Assembly (NCBI GenBank): GCA_019802505.1
Contig: JAFMOC010000025.1
Location: 1,235,001-1,299,000, forward strand
Length of the DNA stretch: 64,000 bases
Reading direction: 5' to 3'
Origin: Corydoras sp. C115
Lineage: Eukaryota > Chordata > Actinopteri > Siluriformes > Callichthyidae
Shown piece by piece: positions 20,770-31,447 of the stretch. Made by a program: the position numbers and the translations under genes. How positions within the stretch are numbered: position 1 is the stretch's first letter; each line of letters starts with the position of its first letter. The notes beneath the pieces were generated by a model. The model saw only the letters and a program-made list of their open reading frames with translations. It searched no databases and was not told the origin of the DNA.

Positions 20770-23135
20770 GGTATTGAGGTTTTAACCCTCACTGAGATGT
20801 GGATTCGCCCAGAGAATTTCACGACACCAGCTAATTTTCACTTCTTTCACTCTCCTCGTATCAGCAAAAGAGGAGGTGGAACGGTTTGCTTGTTTTTCAC
20901 AAATGGAAATTCTCTTCTCTTACACTTTTATCCAACACTGTCTCATTTCAGTTCCATGTAATGACAATCACAGAACCTGTAAAATGTCATTTTGTTGTCA
21001 TTTATCACTCCCCAGGTCAACTAGAGAACTTCATAGAGGAATTTGATATGTTTTTATCATCTCTCCCAGATGATGGTTGTCCTCTTGTCGTCCTCTGTGA
21101 TTTCAACATTGATTTAGACCGACCGTACGCTACTGAGTTTCTTGCTCTTATCTCCAGTCTGGACATCCATCTACTCCGCACGTGCATGACACCGTGCATG
21201 TAGGTTTCTCTTCTGCCCTACACATCACTCCGCTTCATGAATCAGATCACTTTTTCATGCAGTTCTCTGTTTCTCTTCCTCCACCTCCCGTGATCATCAG
21301 GTAAAATCCTGTAAAATCACTCAGGTACGTCGTAATCTTAGCTCTCTTTCTAATACCAATTTTGCTGACTTGATTACAGATGCCTTTCCTTGCATCAGTA
21401 ACTTCTCAACCCTTGACACTAACACTGCATCAAGCACATTCTGCTCCAAGTTCAAGTTCAAGTTATTTATATAGAGCTTTTTACAACAGTACATTGTCAC
21501 AAAGCAGCTTTACAGAAAAAGCTCAACCTTGGTTTCCTGTCTTGACCATGTCTGTCCAATATTGTCCAACAGTCCCTGGCTCACAGAGGTGCTTCGGAAA
21601 CGCCACACTTCTTTTTGATCCACTGAAAGAAAATGGCGTAAGTCTGGTCTGTCTTTAGATTTAGAAACATACCAGTCCTCACTTGCCATCTTCTCGAAGG
21701 ATGTAACTGCTGCGAAGTCCTTGTACTTACGGTCCAAGGTAACATGCATCTCAGACACCCACACTTAATTTACTACCTTTAACTCTCTACTAACTCCTCC
21801 TTCTCCCCCTCCCAACACCTCTCTGTCAGCTGATGTATTTGCAACCTTCTTCACAGAAAATATTGGGGGCATTATCAAACTTTTTCATACCCCCCATTTC
21901 CACAACACTACATCTCACACATCCAGCCAACCAACCTTCTCCTCCTTCTCACCTGTCTCAGAATCTGACATCTGCAAAATCTACACAGGTCTCCAGGTTT
22001 CTTAATCAGAATAAACTCCTTGATCCCAAATGGTTTTAGGTGTGGTCACTCCACTGAGACAGCATTGCTTTCTGTGATTGACTTACTTAAATCTGCCAAA
22101 GCTAACTTTCAATCATCTGTCCTCATTCTGCTAGACCTTTCTGCAGCTTTTGATACAGTAAATCATCAGATTCTACTGTCCACTCTATTTGACTTAGGCT
22201 TTTCTGATACGACACTTGAATGGTTTCGATCCTATTTAACAGGAAGGACCTTCAAAGTGTCATGGAATGGGAGATCTCTAACGCTCACCAAGTACTCACT
22301 GGTGTTCCTAAGGGCTCTGCACTTGGTCCTCTTTTCACTATACATGACATCACTGAGCACAGTCATTCAGGCACATGGTTTCTCTTACCACTGTTATGCT
22401 GATGACACTCAGCTTCATTTGTCTTTTGCCCCTGACGACACCATGATCTCAAATTGGATATCTGCCTGCCGCACCGACATATCTGTTTGGATGAAGGCCC
22501 GTCATCTCATATTAAATTTAGCAAAAACAGAGCTTCTCATAATCCCAGCTAAACCCTCAATCCATCACAACCTGACCTTCCAAATTGACGGCTCCACAAT
22601 CTCTCCAACCGATTCGGTCCGTAACCTTGGTTCCACAATAGACTCCCACCTTAAACTCTCTGATCATGTTATCAAAACTGTCCGTTCCTGCAGATTCCTT
22701 CTTTATAACATAAGTAAGAGCAGACCTTTCTTGACTGAACATGCTACCCAGCTGTTAAAGCCCTCATCCTATCCCGGCTTTATTATTGTAATGCATTACT
22801 TGCCGGTCTCCCAGCTTCCACAATCATACCTCTACAACTAATTCAGAACTCTGCAGCCCGACTTGTATTCAACCAGCCCTAGCAATCTCATGTCACTCCA
22901 CTACTCATTTCTCTCCATTGGCTCCCTGTAGCTGCTCGCATTCAGTACAAGTCACTGACTCTGGCCTACAGGACCATTTCTGGATCTGCCCCCTCTTACC
23001 TTAACTCTATCTTTTCAAAATACACTCTGGCTTGTTCACTTCACTCCAGTGATGATTGCCGCCTGGTGATTCCACATCACCGAGGAGCTAATTCTCACTC
23101 TGTGGCATTCACCACTGCAAAATGTTCCGTAAGGC
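20770..23135 (+). pseudogene. L2-clade LINE, decayed ORF2 (endonuclease and reverse transcriptase)
   Basis: Non-LTR retrotransposon ORF2 relic. The endonuclease part (20780-21250, two frames) shows TEMWIRPENF, SKRGGGTVC, VVIYHSPGQLENF, LVVLCDFNIDLD and a late SDHFF, the apurinic-type endonuclease order. The reverse transcriptase lies in the frame 22020-22841, with GHSTETALL, LLDLSAAFDTVNHQILL (residues 37-53) and the catalytic YADD at residues 126-129. The conserved GVPKGSALGP sits in another frame near 22290-22335, so there are at least two compensating frameshifts. C-terminal motifs (LLAGLPAS, LISLHWLPVAAR, YRTISGSAPSYL) follow to about 23010 in shifted frames with a stop. It cannot make a working protein. 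L2 (Maui-like) is assigned from these motifs. Confidence 0.92.
21449..21522 (+). repeat. teleost 'caaagcagctttacag' repeat inserted in the L2
   Basis: Reads 'aagttcaagttatttatata' then 'cattgtcacaaagcagcttt', the same repeat as at 4604-4785 but cut short. L2-like protein sequence resumes directly after it (LDHVCPILSNSPWLTEVLRK on the plus strand), so it interrupts the LINE and is younger. Confidence 0.78.
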
Positions 23136-23584
23136 AGAGTCACTAGGCATTATTAAATATTTAATAATAATAAATATGCTACATGCATTAGTAACATTAA
23201 CTCTCCATAAGATTCTTCAATTTGTTTTTAAACAATATATTTCAATTAAATTAGAATTTCACTTGCTTAAAATTAAAAGATTTAAAAATATGTTTTAAAC
23301 ATATGCCAACTAAAATGTTTTGTTTTAATGTTTAAAAAATCCACTACAGTCAAAATATATTGTCTTAGAATTCGTCAGTCTCTTATAGAGATTTGGGTTT
23401 TCAATGTCTATGTCATATTTAATATAATTATCTATCTTTCACCTAAGATAGGTTAGATAACACTTTACATGACCCAATCATAATAAGTGAGGTAAAAAAG
23501 GCTTAGATAGAAAGATAGGTATCCTTATTGCAGCAGCCAAATTTTTCGTACAATTTTGCAGAATTGTACACATACCTTGTTTTT
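23136..23584. other. AT-rich DNA after the L2, nothing recognised
   Basis: No gene or repeat recognised. It begins with an AT-rich run after the last L2-like bases. Confidence 0.5.
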
Positions 23585-23850
23585 TCATTACATTACATTA
23601 CATCAATTTACATTTGGTCATTTAGCAGCTTTTATCCAAATAACTTACAAGGGTTTCAATTTAATGGTTGGAGTTCAGGACAAGCTCAGTCATGATACAG
23701 CACCCTGGAGCTATAAAGGCTTAGGGCCTTACTCAAGGACCCACATTGGTAACTTTAGTGGAGCTAGGATTGCCAATGTGGGTCCTTGACCTCAACCATC
23801 AAGTTGGAACACTTGTAAGTCACTTTGGAAATTAATGTAAAAATATTGGT
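23585..23850. repeat. TTTAGCAGAC-type repeat forming a foldback with a perfect 17-bp stem
   Basis: The left side has (ATTAC)n, 'tttggtcatttagcag' and 'tccaaataacttacaag'. The right side ends 'cttgtaagtcactttgga', the inverted form of the left edge. In the middle, TCAAGGACCCACATTGG at 23733-23749 pairs perfectly with 23773-23789 across a 23-base loop. The part 23665-23745 follows a common fish SINE body ('cagcaccctggagc', 'agggccttactcaaggac'). It looks like two inverted partial copies or a hairpin retroposon. No protein is encoded. Confidence 0.65.
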
Positions 23851-25549
23851 ACTTGGATAATCATACTAAAAGTAAAATGTTTATATAAATTATTTGTTAC
23901 AAGACTTGGGGTATGACATTGTAAATATGTTTTACACATCACATTTTTGTTCTTTATTAAGGCTAAAACGTTGACACAAATGTTTAACTTTAGTTCTCTT
24001 TAGTTTAGTTTTTTTGATTATATGCATTTAACTCCCAATTTATAATTTACCAGGCCCACCTCACAAACTAACACCACTAAAATGATTTAATTATCCATTC
24101 TCAGTGTATTAATAATTGTTTACAACAAACATCTGATTTGTTTAACCAGCTTGAGTGGCTGACGTTCGGAAACACCATTTAACACAATGCCAAAGCAACA
24201 GCCGTATAAGTCAGTAAATCATTAACCACTTGCTTTTTTTTTTAAATGTCACACTCAAGTAAACATGTCGATGCAGCTTTTTGGTGTGCAATGACTGACA
24301 AGAAGTTGAGATTTTTATTTATCTAATTAGAGCTGTTGCTGTTAACACGGCTGCCATGAGAGACAGCAATAAGCACAGGAGACGCAGCCTTGCTAGAGGC
24401 AAAGACTTCACACTCGCAGGCGCTCTGAAACAAGTCAACCTTAACATTTTTTAAATTACAATAATGACTGTCTAAACATTTATCCTGAGTGTGTTCTTGT
24501 GTACATATGACTTTGTCTAGACACTGTTCCTTCAGAGCTGGGTAAAAACAGGGAGAGAAATATCTGTATCAAATGATATCATCTGGCCATGCAATGTAAA
24601 GCTTAGATTGTGGGACGATCAATTAGGATTTGCGCTGGAGCAGAAAATAGCTTTACGACAGCATCGAGGTGGAAGAAGAAAAATAAACTTAGCTCGGAAT
24701 GTGCTTTTGCACACCACTCTCACACTGCGGTTAGGCCTGAAATCCCTAACAGATGCTGTGTTGACTTAGAATAAAGGAAGTTAAATACATTTTCAAATCT
24801 TTGTAATATTATATTTGTTATTTTAAAGTCTCTGTAATATTACACACCAGTTCTGGGCCCTTGCTGTGAAATATGTAGCAATATGAAGACTGATATTTCC
24901 CTCTGTTGCACTGATGCAATCTCATTTTCATACACAGGGCAAAAGCTATGTACACAGTTAAATAAAGAAAATTGTAGATTTGCCAGGACTTGTCATTAAG
25001 ATATGCACTAGAAACAAAAAGGAGGCAAATTAAAATGATTAGAAATCTTGCATTAATTACCCATAAAATTTAGTCTAACCTTCATCCAAGCCATAATCAA
25101 CTAATAGCAAATAATCTCCATGTCTTCATCAAAGAAACTGATTAATCATTCTGAATCATAGCTGAAGTCTTTTGTATTAAATTGAGTTCCTTAGTGCCAC
25201 AAGTTCACTATTATCTAGAGATAAAATACTATACTGTTCATATTCTAACAAAGGAGACCTACTCAGACTACAGTCAACATTTGAATAGAATATTACACAT
25301 TAGCTTAATTTGTGATTGGAGACAAAACTAGTGAATTTTAGTCTTCAGTAATGTAATGTCAATGATATCCATTTGGCTTGCACAGAATTCTGACAACAAA
25401 AATATGGAATGTGTTTAGGTTAAACTCTGATAATATTACTATAGGGTGCTTTTTTCAATTCATGGAAACATTATCAGAAGATTAATGGCTAAAACTAATA
25501 ATGGTAGCAAATTTAAAATGATAATGTGCATGGTTTGGAAACAGGTTGT
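23851..25549. other. low-copy DNA with a possible conserved non-coding block
   Basis: No gene supported. The block 24280-24770 is of mixed composition and non-repetitive, with TTATCTAATTAGAGC, GCTGTTAACACGGC and CTTAGCTCGG. This is the pattern of a developmental enhancer, but it is judged by eye only. The rest is AT-rich. Confidence 0.35.
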
Positions 25550-25561
25550 CCAAAAATATCA

Positions 25562-25955
25562 TCCATCCATCCATCCATCCATTATCTTCCGCTTTATCCT
25601 TTACTAGGGTCGCGGTTGGGGGGGGGGGTTCCCCATGCCCATCCAGGGGAGAACATTTCGGGCGGTGGGCAGATACACCCAGGACAGGGCGCCAATCTAT
25701 CGCTTTGCATACACTCACACACACAGATACACTCTATATGGGGCAATTTGGAGCATTCAGTTGACCTTGATCCATGTTTTTGGACTGTGTGAGGTAACCG
25801 GAAAACCCGGAGAAAATCCACTTGGACATGGGCAGAACATGGAAACTCCACCCAGATTGGGATTCGAACTGGGAATCTCTAGTGCTGAGAGGCGAAGGTG
25901 CTAATCACTAAGCCACCGTGCCGCTATTAGAATATTTATGCATTGTCGTGCCGCC
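25562..25955 (-). mobile_element. tRNA-headed SINE with (GGAT)n tail and a 5' extension
   Basis: Minus-strand copy. Tail (ATCC)n at left, and a run of ten G at about 25619 inside the body. A probable target duplication CCAAAAAT (25550-25557 and 25956-25963, extendable to 12 bases with one mismatch) places the head end about 33 bases beyond the usual start. The extra piece, read on the minus strand, starts ggcggcacgacaatgcataa, so a second CGGCACG start precedes the normal one. Confidence 0.88.
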
Positions 25956-25989
25956 CCAAAAATGTCATATAGGTGTGTGCCATATAGGG

Positions 25990-26085
25990 TTTACATACAT
26001 ACACCATATGGACAAACATATTGTGACTGATCATAAATGTGATTAGAAATAAATGTTTTGATACCTTTGGCTCCATTCCCTCTGT
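25990..26085 (+). mobile_element. fragment like the terminus of a Tc1-type transposon
   Basis: 'caccatatggacaaacatattgtgac' (given here only as its parts: 'caccatatggacaaac', 'atattgtgac') resembles the common fish Tc1-type end 'cactatatggacaaaagtattgggac'. No transposase and no partner end are seen here. Confidence 0.45.
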
Positions 26086-26454
26086 AAAATTAAGAATTAA
26101 AAATTAAAATATACCATATTGTTTTATATATATATATTAAAAAATACATAGTCATGTATTTAGACAATTGTGTGCTCTTAGGTTTGTTAGTACTGTTTGG
26201 GGGATGTCCTTTATTCTGTTTCATCATTTCTATGCCACAGTGCACAATGCAATTTTCAGAAAAGCATATTTGGTGTTTGGTGTAAACCTGACTGGGCTAT
26301 GCAAAGCTAAGCTCCACTGAACAAAAGAAGCAGAATATACTGTTTGATATTTACAAAATCATCTTTATAAGATGCCTATATTGTCATTGTACATGTGCAA
26401 ATGTAGAGCACAAAAAATGCTAACCAGCATATCATACCTCATTTTGTAGATTAG
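26086..26454. other. AT-rich DNA, nothing recognised
   Basis: No gene or repeat recognised apart from a very short (TA)5 run. Confidence 0.5.
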
Positions 26455-26560
26455 ATTTAAGGCACAGGGACAGCCTGAGTTGACTTCCCTGAAGCACAGA
26501 AGGGCCTAGCTTAAGAGTCGGCATTGGCAACTCACTGGTCCCGACATCTGCTTCTGTAAG
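26455..26560 (-). repeat. fragment of a fish tRNA-SINE body
   Basis: 'ggcacagggacagcctgag', 'ctgaagcacagaagggcc' and 'ggcattggcaactcactgg' follow the order 'cacagggtcagcc...cctggagca...agggcc...agtggcaactt' of a known fish repeat, in the same direction as 23665-23750. Heavily decayed. Confidence 0.5.
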
Positions 26561-26829
26561 TGTTCAGCAACAGAAGGCAGATGGTTTTAATTGGTCTTCA
26601 TGTTTCTGCATTAATACACCACCCAGTATGTAACTAGTGGCACCTGCACACTTTCTGAAAGCTTTATCTTGTGACAGAAATCACATGCAGACTGTCCTTC
26701 TTAAGAAGGACATTAAGTGGCTTTCATTACTGCTGATCAGTTTTCAAGATACGAGCATACAAGGAATGAATGGATCATACCTAATATTTACTTTATAACA
26801 TATATTTGATTATTACTCAAGCTCCATAA

Positions 26830-27130
26830 TAGTAATTTAATTTGAAACCAGCATTTTTAGTATCTTCAGTGCTTCCTCTCTTGTCTTGCTATGAATCAGG
26901 ATGTTATCTATATACACTTCTACTCCATCAACACCTTTAAACAGCTCAATAATTTTCCTCTGAAATATTTCTGGAGCACTTGTGATACCAAAATGTGATT
27001 TATGTAAAAAATACCTCCCTACTAGGATGATAAATGTTGTTAGTTTAGCTGTGTCTTTCTCAAGTGATGTTTGCCAAAAAACACTAGCAGCATTTAGGGG
27101 TGAAAATACACATGCATTAGTGAGCTTAAG
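26830..27130 (-). pseudogene. Ty3/gypsy-type reverse-transcriptase relic
   Basis: Minus strand, one continuous reading for about 90 codons. It shows SVFWQTSLEKDTAKLTTFI, then GRYFLHKSHFGITSAPEIF and VEVYIDNILIHSKTREEAL. This matches the RT palm of Ty3/gypsy LTR retrotransposons ('SGFWQIPL...KLTTFITPFGRY.F..LPFGI.SAPE.FQ', '..V..DDIL..'). The catalytic YxDD reads YIDN, so the second aspartate is lost and the enzyme would be dead. No gag, integrase or LTR was found next to it. It is a fragment, not a gene. Confidence 0.85.
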
Positions 27131-27329
27131 CAGTTATGTCATCAATTGTAAGCTAAATATACCTCATATATACAATATATACCTCCCCACATTCAGCAGT
27201 GGAACAATATGAAAACAATACTTAATGAAGCAGATATATCAAATTAAGGAAAACATAGTACTCACTATCCAGGAACAAGCAACACTTTAGTTTTATTTCT
27301 CATAATGTCCCACATTTAACCCATCAGTG
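27131..27329. other. short AT-rich stretch, possible further decayed gypsy sequence
   Basis: Upstream in the sense of the gypsy relic. No motif could be read. Confidence 0.3.
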
Positions 27330-27535
27330 CAGTGAAACACACATATACACACACTGAGTGAAGATAGCACACTTGTCCGGAGCAGTGGGCAGCCTTGTAT
27401 ACAGCGACCAGGAAGCAATTGGGGTTAGGTCCCTTGCTCAAGGACACATCAGCCATAGCACTTGGTGGGAACGGGTATTGAATTGGGGAACTTCAGGGGT
27501 TCAGGAGGCTGGTTCCTTAACCACAAGCATTTTAC
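27330..27535. repeat. teleost dispersed repeat, 'gcagtgggcagcc' type
   Basis: 'cacacactgagtgaagatag', 'ggagcagtgggcagcc', 'gcaattggggttaggtccct' and 'tgctcaaggacacatcagcc' follow a repeat I know from many fish genomes. The box-B-like 'gtattgaattgggg' follows it. I cannot name its class. The 63-codon frame inside it is not a gene. Confidence 0.62.
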
Positions 27536-27779
27536 TGTCTCAAACATAAAAGGATTAAATATTTGTTCTGCTTTCCATCATATAGCAAAGATTACAGTGC
27601 TAACATAAAACCCTGTGTCCTCCTAATGTAGTTTAATATAATAAGTAGCAGCTTAGCAAATCTCTGAAATTCTTGTGTGGACGAGTAAAATTTTAATATC
27701 ATTGCTTCACTTCTGATACTACTTCACCTATGTTTAGAGCTTTTACAGAAAATAAAAATCCAAACTCAATTTAAGCAAC
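27536..27779. other. AT-rich DNA, nothing recognised
   Basis: No gene or repeat recognised. Confidence 0.5.
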
Positions 27780-28200
27780 TGTTAGGAGATCGCTCGTCTT
27801 CCCCGGGAATATCGGCTACGCGGGGAAACTGCATACGCTGCTTGCGCCTTGTGAGTGTTTCCCGGGAACGGCTACGCGGAGAAGATTGTGTACGCCGGTC
27901 CGTCGGACAAAACACTCCTACGGAAACAACCTGCGCGGGGCTATTGCGCAGCGTTGTACCGTGGTTGAGCGCGGAAGGAGAGTTCGAGACACCGGGAAAT
28001 AAAAACAAACAGATTTATTAATTAAAATGGTGTAGGGACACCAACAGAAAAGGGGGAACAAAACAAACGAACTAACATCGGGATGTACCACAAACATAGA
28101 CGTGCACGGGGGAGAGGGAATACGGAAACTAAATACAAAAACACCCAGTCACATGCACAAAAACAAACCAATCACCCAACAGAGTCCATGAGTACATTAA
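27780..28200 (-). mobile_element. GC-rich LTR-like island with internal direct repeats
   Basis: 27780-27995 is strongly GC- and CpG-rich in an AT-rich neighbourhood. Two related units lie in tandem: 'cccgggaatatcggctacgc' (27802 onward) and 'cccgggaacggctacgcgg' (27860 onward). Read on the minus strand it runs from an A/T-rich part with AATAAA-like signals ('aataaatctg', near 28010) through the GC-rich part to the end CTCCTAACA, as the R-U5 half of an LTR would. No matching second end or target duplication was found, so a CpG island or other element is possible. The 80-codon minus-strand frame is unrecognised. Confidence 0.45.
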
Positions 28201-28427
28201 TGAGGGAAATGAGGGAAATGTAAATTATCATAATGCCTCTTATACTGTACTGAGATTTTGCTTCTTTTAAATAAGGAATGCCATTGCATTACTATCTACA
28301 TGTTCAAAGCTTGAGGTTTGTGGTTTCCTTGTCACTAACACCTAAGCCACAATGCTACAGCAATGAACTGATGAAACTCAAATGTTTACTGACTGAATTT
28401 AAGTGTTGTGACTGAATGTTAAACTTT

Positions 28428-28545
28428 GATAATCCAGAGAAAATCCACGCAGGCACAGAGAGAACATGGAAATTCCAACTAGATTGGGATTCAAACATTG
28501 ATCCCCAGTGCTGAGAGGAGGATGTGCTAACCAGCCCACAATTGT
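28428..28545 (-). mobile_element. decayed fragment of the tRNA-headed SINE (head half)
   Basis: Minus strand: 'agtgctgagaggaggatgtg', 'tgggattcaaac' and 'gagaacatggaaattcc' correspond to the head and first third of the SINE. The tail half is missing. Old copy. Confidence 0.7.
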
Positions 28546-29132
28546 ATGCAATTATTAAAATATTAGCCTGAACATAGCAACCAATGAGCAGCCTAAAACA
28601 GTTGTAACATAAAATGTAAACCAAAAAACTGCAGCATGCTAACATTTATCATTCTTTTAACACCCAAAATCCATACATAACATTACTTGCACTTAAACAG
28701 AACATACATTAAATGTAATATTTCCTAATGTAGAAAATCCATCAAATGTCACCTTAACATTTATCTATCATTATCTGAACAACTCCTGGACAGAGGACTA
28801 CAAGAAACAATGGCTACAAGCCAACATAGAAACAACAGTGTTGTCATTAATAGACAAGTCTCAGCCAGCAGACAGGAACCTTAAAATACCGGAATTTGTT
28901 TAATGCCACTTTAAAGGTTTTAAAAATCAAAGGGAATTTTTGCAATCACCTCAGGGCTGACAGACCTACGTTAATGCTAACACACATGTACATACCATAC
29001 ATATACTCAGCTATGCAGTGGGTGAGTGCAGCATGTTTGTTGTTGGACAGATGTCAAGCCGACGGCAGTGTGTATCTGTACATAAGTGTGCCTGGGTCTA
29101 CTGTCTATGTGTAGACCTGTGAGCATTTCTCT

Positions 29133-29137
<5 letters not shown>

Positions 29138-29166
<29 letters not shown>
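29138..29166 (+). repeat. (GT)n microsatellite
   Basis: About 13-14 uninterrupted GT units. Confidence 0.95.
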
Positions 29167-29168
<2 letters not shown>

Positions 29169-29419
29169 CTGTGCTTGTGTATGGGTATTTAGTTGTATCC
29201 TTTTAAAATTTGAATCATTTAAAAAATGATCTATGCTTTTAATGACCTTTACAAATTTTTTTCAAATGAAATGTGAAAATACTTATAGTTTTTATGTTTA
29301 ACATTTGTTAAGCAGTTGCCGGAAATTCTGAATTGGTTGAATTGGAAGGAAATGTAATGAATTATTGCCAAATTTAGCTTAAGATATTGGGCCAGAGAAA
29401 TTGAGATATTAAGATATTT

Positions 29420-29660
29420 TAGCAGAGATAGCAGTAAGATTCCTTGAAGCATAAGCAGAAATTGTGTCGTCATATGAAGCAATTAACAGGTGAGGCTAGG
29501 TGTCATCAGCATTACAATGATTTAAGAACCTGTGGGCCTGATTGACCTAAGGCCAGTAAACTTACATAAAAAGAGTAAAATAAATGGAACAAGAACAAAG
29601 CCCTGAGACAGCAGATCAGACAGGGCTACAATTGCGGAGTAAAAAATGGTAGCTGTGATC
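29420..29660 (+). repeat. decayed teleost dispersed repeat
   Basis: 'gtgaggctaggtgtcatcagc' (as 'ggctaggtgtcatcagc'), 'gaacaaagccctgagac' and the spacing between them resemble a fish repeat with '...gggtgtcatcagcat...' and '...agcacagagccctgagg'. The class is unknown to me. Confidence 0.4.
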
Positions 29661-31144
29661 TTTGTGTCAAAATTTAGAATTTTTTGATGTAAGAGAAAGC
29701 TTAGTTACCAGAATAGATAAAATAACGCAAAAGGTCACAAAGAAGTTGATAAAGTTTGTGACTGCTGGTGTGGTTAAGGTGGACTGGAGGAGCTAAGTAG
29801 GAATGGCAGTTGGTCGGTTTACTGTCGCTGTCAATTAACTGAATTTTAGTCACCTGCTCTGTGTTAACTTGATTATTATGCGGCGGACAATAAACTGGAG
29901 ATGCTACATCGCCCATACGACTGTTTGCTTTAAAACTATTGCTGTCAGGAAAATGGCATATAAAGTTCAATACATTTAACTTCAATAGATTAAAAACATC
30001 ACATTTTAAAAGGTAATGTGCATTTATGCTTGTGTGTTTCTTAATTTTTTGACTCCCATTGTCTTTTTGAGGCATGCTGATGATAACCAAAATGGTCTTG
30101 ACTTTGACAAATGTATTTAGACTAAGCATAATAAGCACAGAAATACCCAAAACATTGCTATAATACCTTTTGGCAGTTTGTCTTGTCTTTTGATGTGTTG
30201 GTTGTTTAAAATTGAAAACATCCTTTTAAATCTGTGTTTATTTGTCTAGCTTGTCATTCCATTTAAAATGATTACACAATACAGCCATATAAAAGCATTT
30301 ATAATAGCATTTAGTTTGTTTTACTCATGCTGCTCAATCTGTGGTGGCATCAGTCATTTAAATGGCTGTTCTACCTATCAACAGGAATAGACAAAGGAAA
30401 CAGGTACTGTGCTGCTTTTTGATTGCCACATCCAGTTATAGGTTTTGGTATTCATATAGTTCACAACCATGAAAAAGCTCTGAGATGGTCCTGTTTTAAA
30501 GGAAGCCAAGGAAGGAAGTGTATTGATTATGATTACCAACCAATTTCTGCATCTTGATGAGGTTCCATCTACTTAAAAAATGTCTAAACTATCAGATCCA
30601 CACCTTTGTCTGCTCTACCCTGGACTTCTGGCATATCTCTTTACAAACGCTGACAAAAACTAAACAACTGTATAATGAGTTTCAAACAAATGGGTAACAC
30701 TTTCTGTGAATCTGGTATTCATTCAGTGTGATTAATGTTTGTTATTGCTTATGAAAACTTATTAAAACTCATTAATTCCCTTTACAGGATAAAGTGTTGT
30801 CATTTGATACCTTTATAAAATAAATGCATAGATATGCTAAATGACTTATAAAATTTTCCAACCTCTAACTAAAGTAAAATACTGCATTAAGTAATAATAC
30901 AAATAATCAAATGTTTATTAAGTTATATAATAATAAGTCAAATTGTGTTATAAAGACTGTGAGTATAACTGTCTATGTACATAAATAGATGCTTATGTAA
31001 AACATTATGAATTCCTAATAGAGTTTTATAAATGTGTTTAAACTGCATTATTAAACTGCATTATTAATCTGCAGTTTTTTAGACCAAGTTTTACCAATAG
31101 TATAATTCTGTCAGGCTGGTTTGAATGATCGCCCTAGGTGATAT

Positions 31145-31447
31145 CCATCCATCCATTAGCTTCCGCTTAATCCTCTACCAGGGTTGCGGGGGGTTCCCCA
31201 TGCCCATACAGTGGAGAACATTTTGGGCACTGGGCAGATATACTCTATATGGGGCAATTTGGAGCATTGAATTTACCTTGATCCATGTTTTTGGACTGTG
31301 GGATGAAACCGGAGAACCCAGAGGAAACCCACGCTGACACAGTGAGAACAAGAAAAATCCTCCCAGTTTGGGATTTGAACCGGGAATCCCTAGTGCTGAG
31401 ATGCAAACATGCTAACTACCATCGTGGTAAGCCATCGTGTTGCCCCC
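31145..31447 (-). mobile_element. tRNA-headed SINE with (GGAT)n tail and an internal deletion
   Basis: Minus-strand copy; about 60 bases are lost between 'gggcagata' and 'tactctatatgg' (the 'caggacagggcgcc' to TG-rich part). Flanks show 'cctaggtgatat' before and 'cctatgtgatat' after, an imperfect 12-bp target duplication. The head is diverged ('ccatcgtggtaagccatcgt'). Confidence 0.85.

Larger units (their letters stand above)
28546..31132. other. low-copy AT-rich DNA
   Basis: No gene supported. Contains a GT microsatellite (listed) and a probable old dispersed repeat at 29420-29660 (listed). A 149-codon minus-strand frame at 29701-30150 is the longest unexplained frame in the window. Its translation shows no domain I know and it is rich in Asn, Ser and Leu as expected of AT-rich chance frames. 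Confidence 0.45.

Noticed and set aside
29701..30150. 149-codon minus-strand frame
   Set aside because: No recognisable domain, AT-rich codon content, no splice or promoter context; length is possible by chance in 64 kb.
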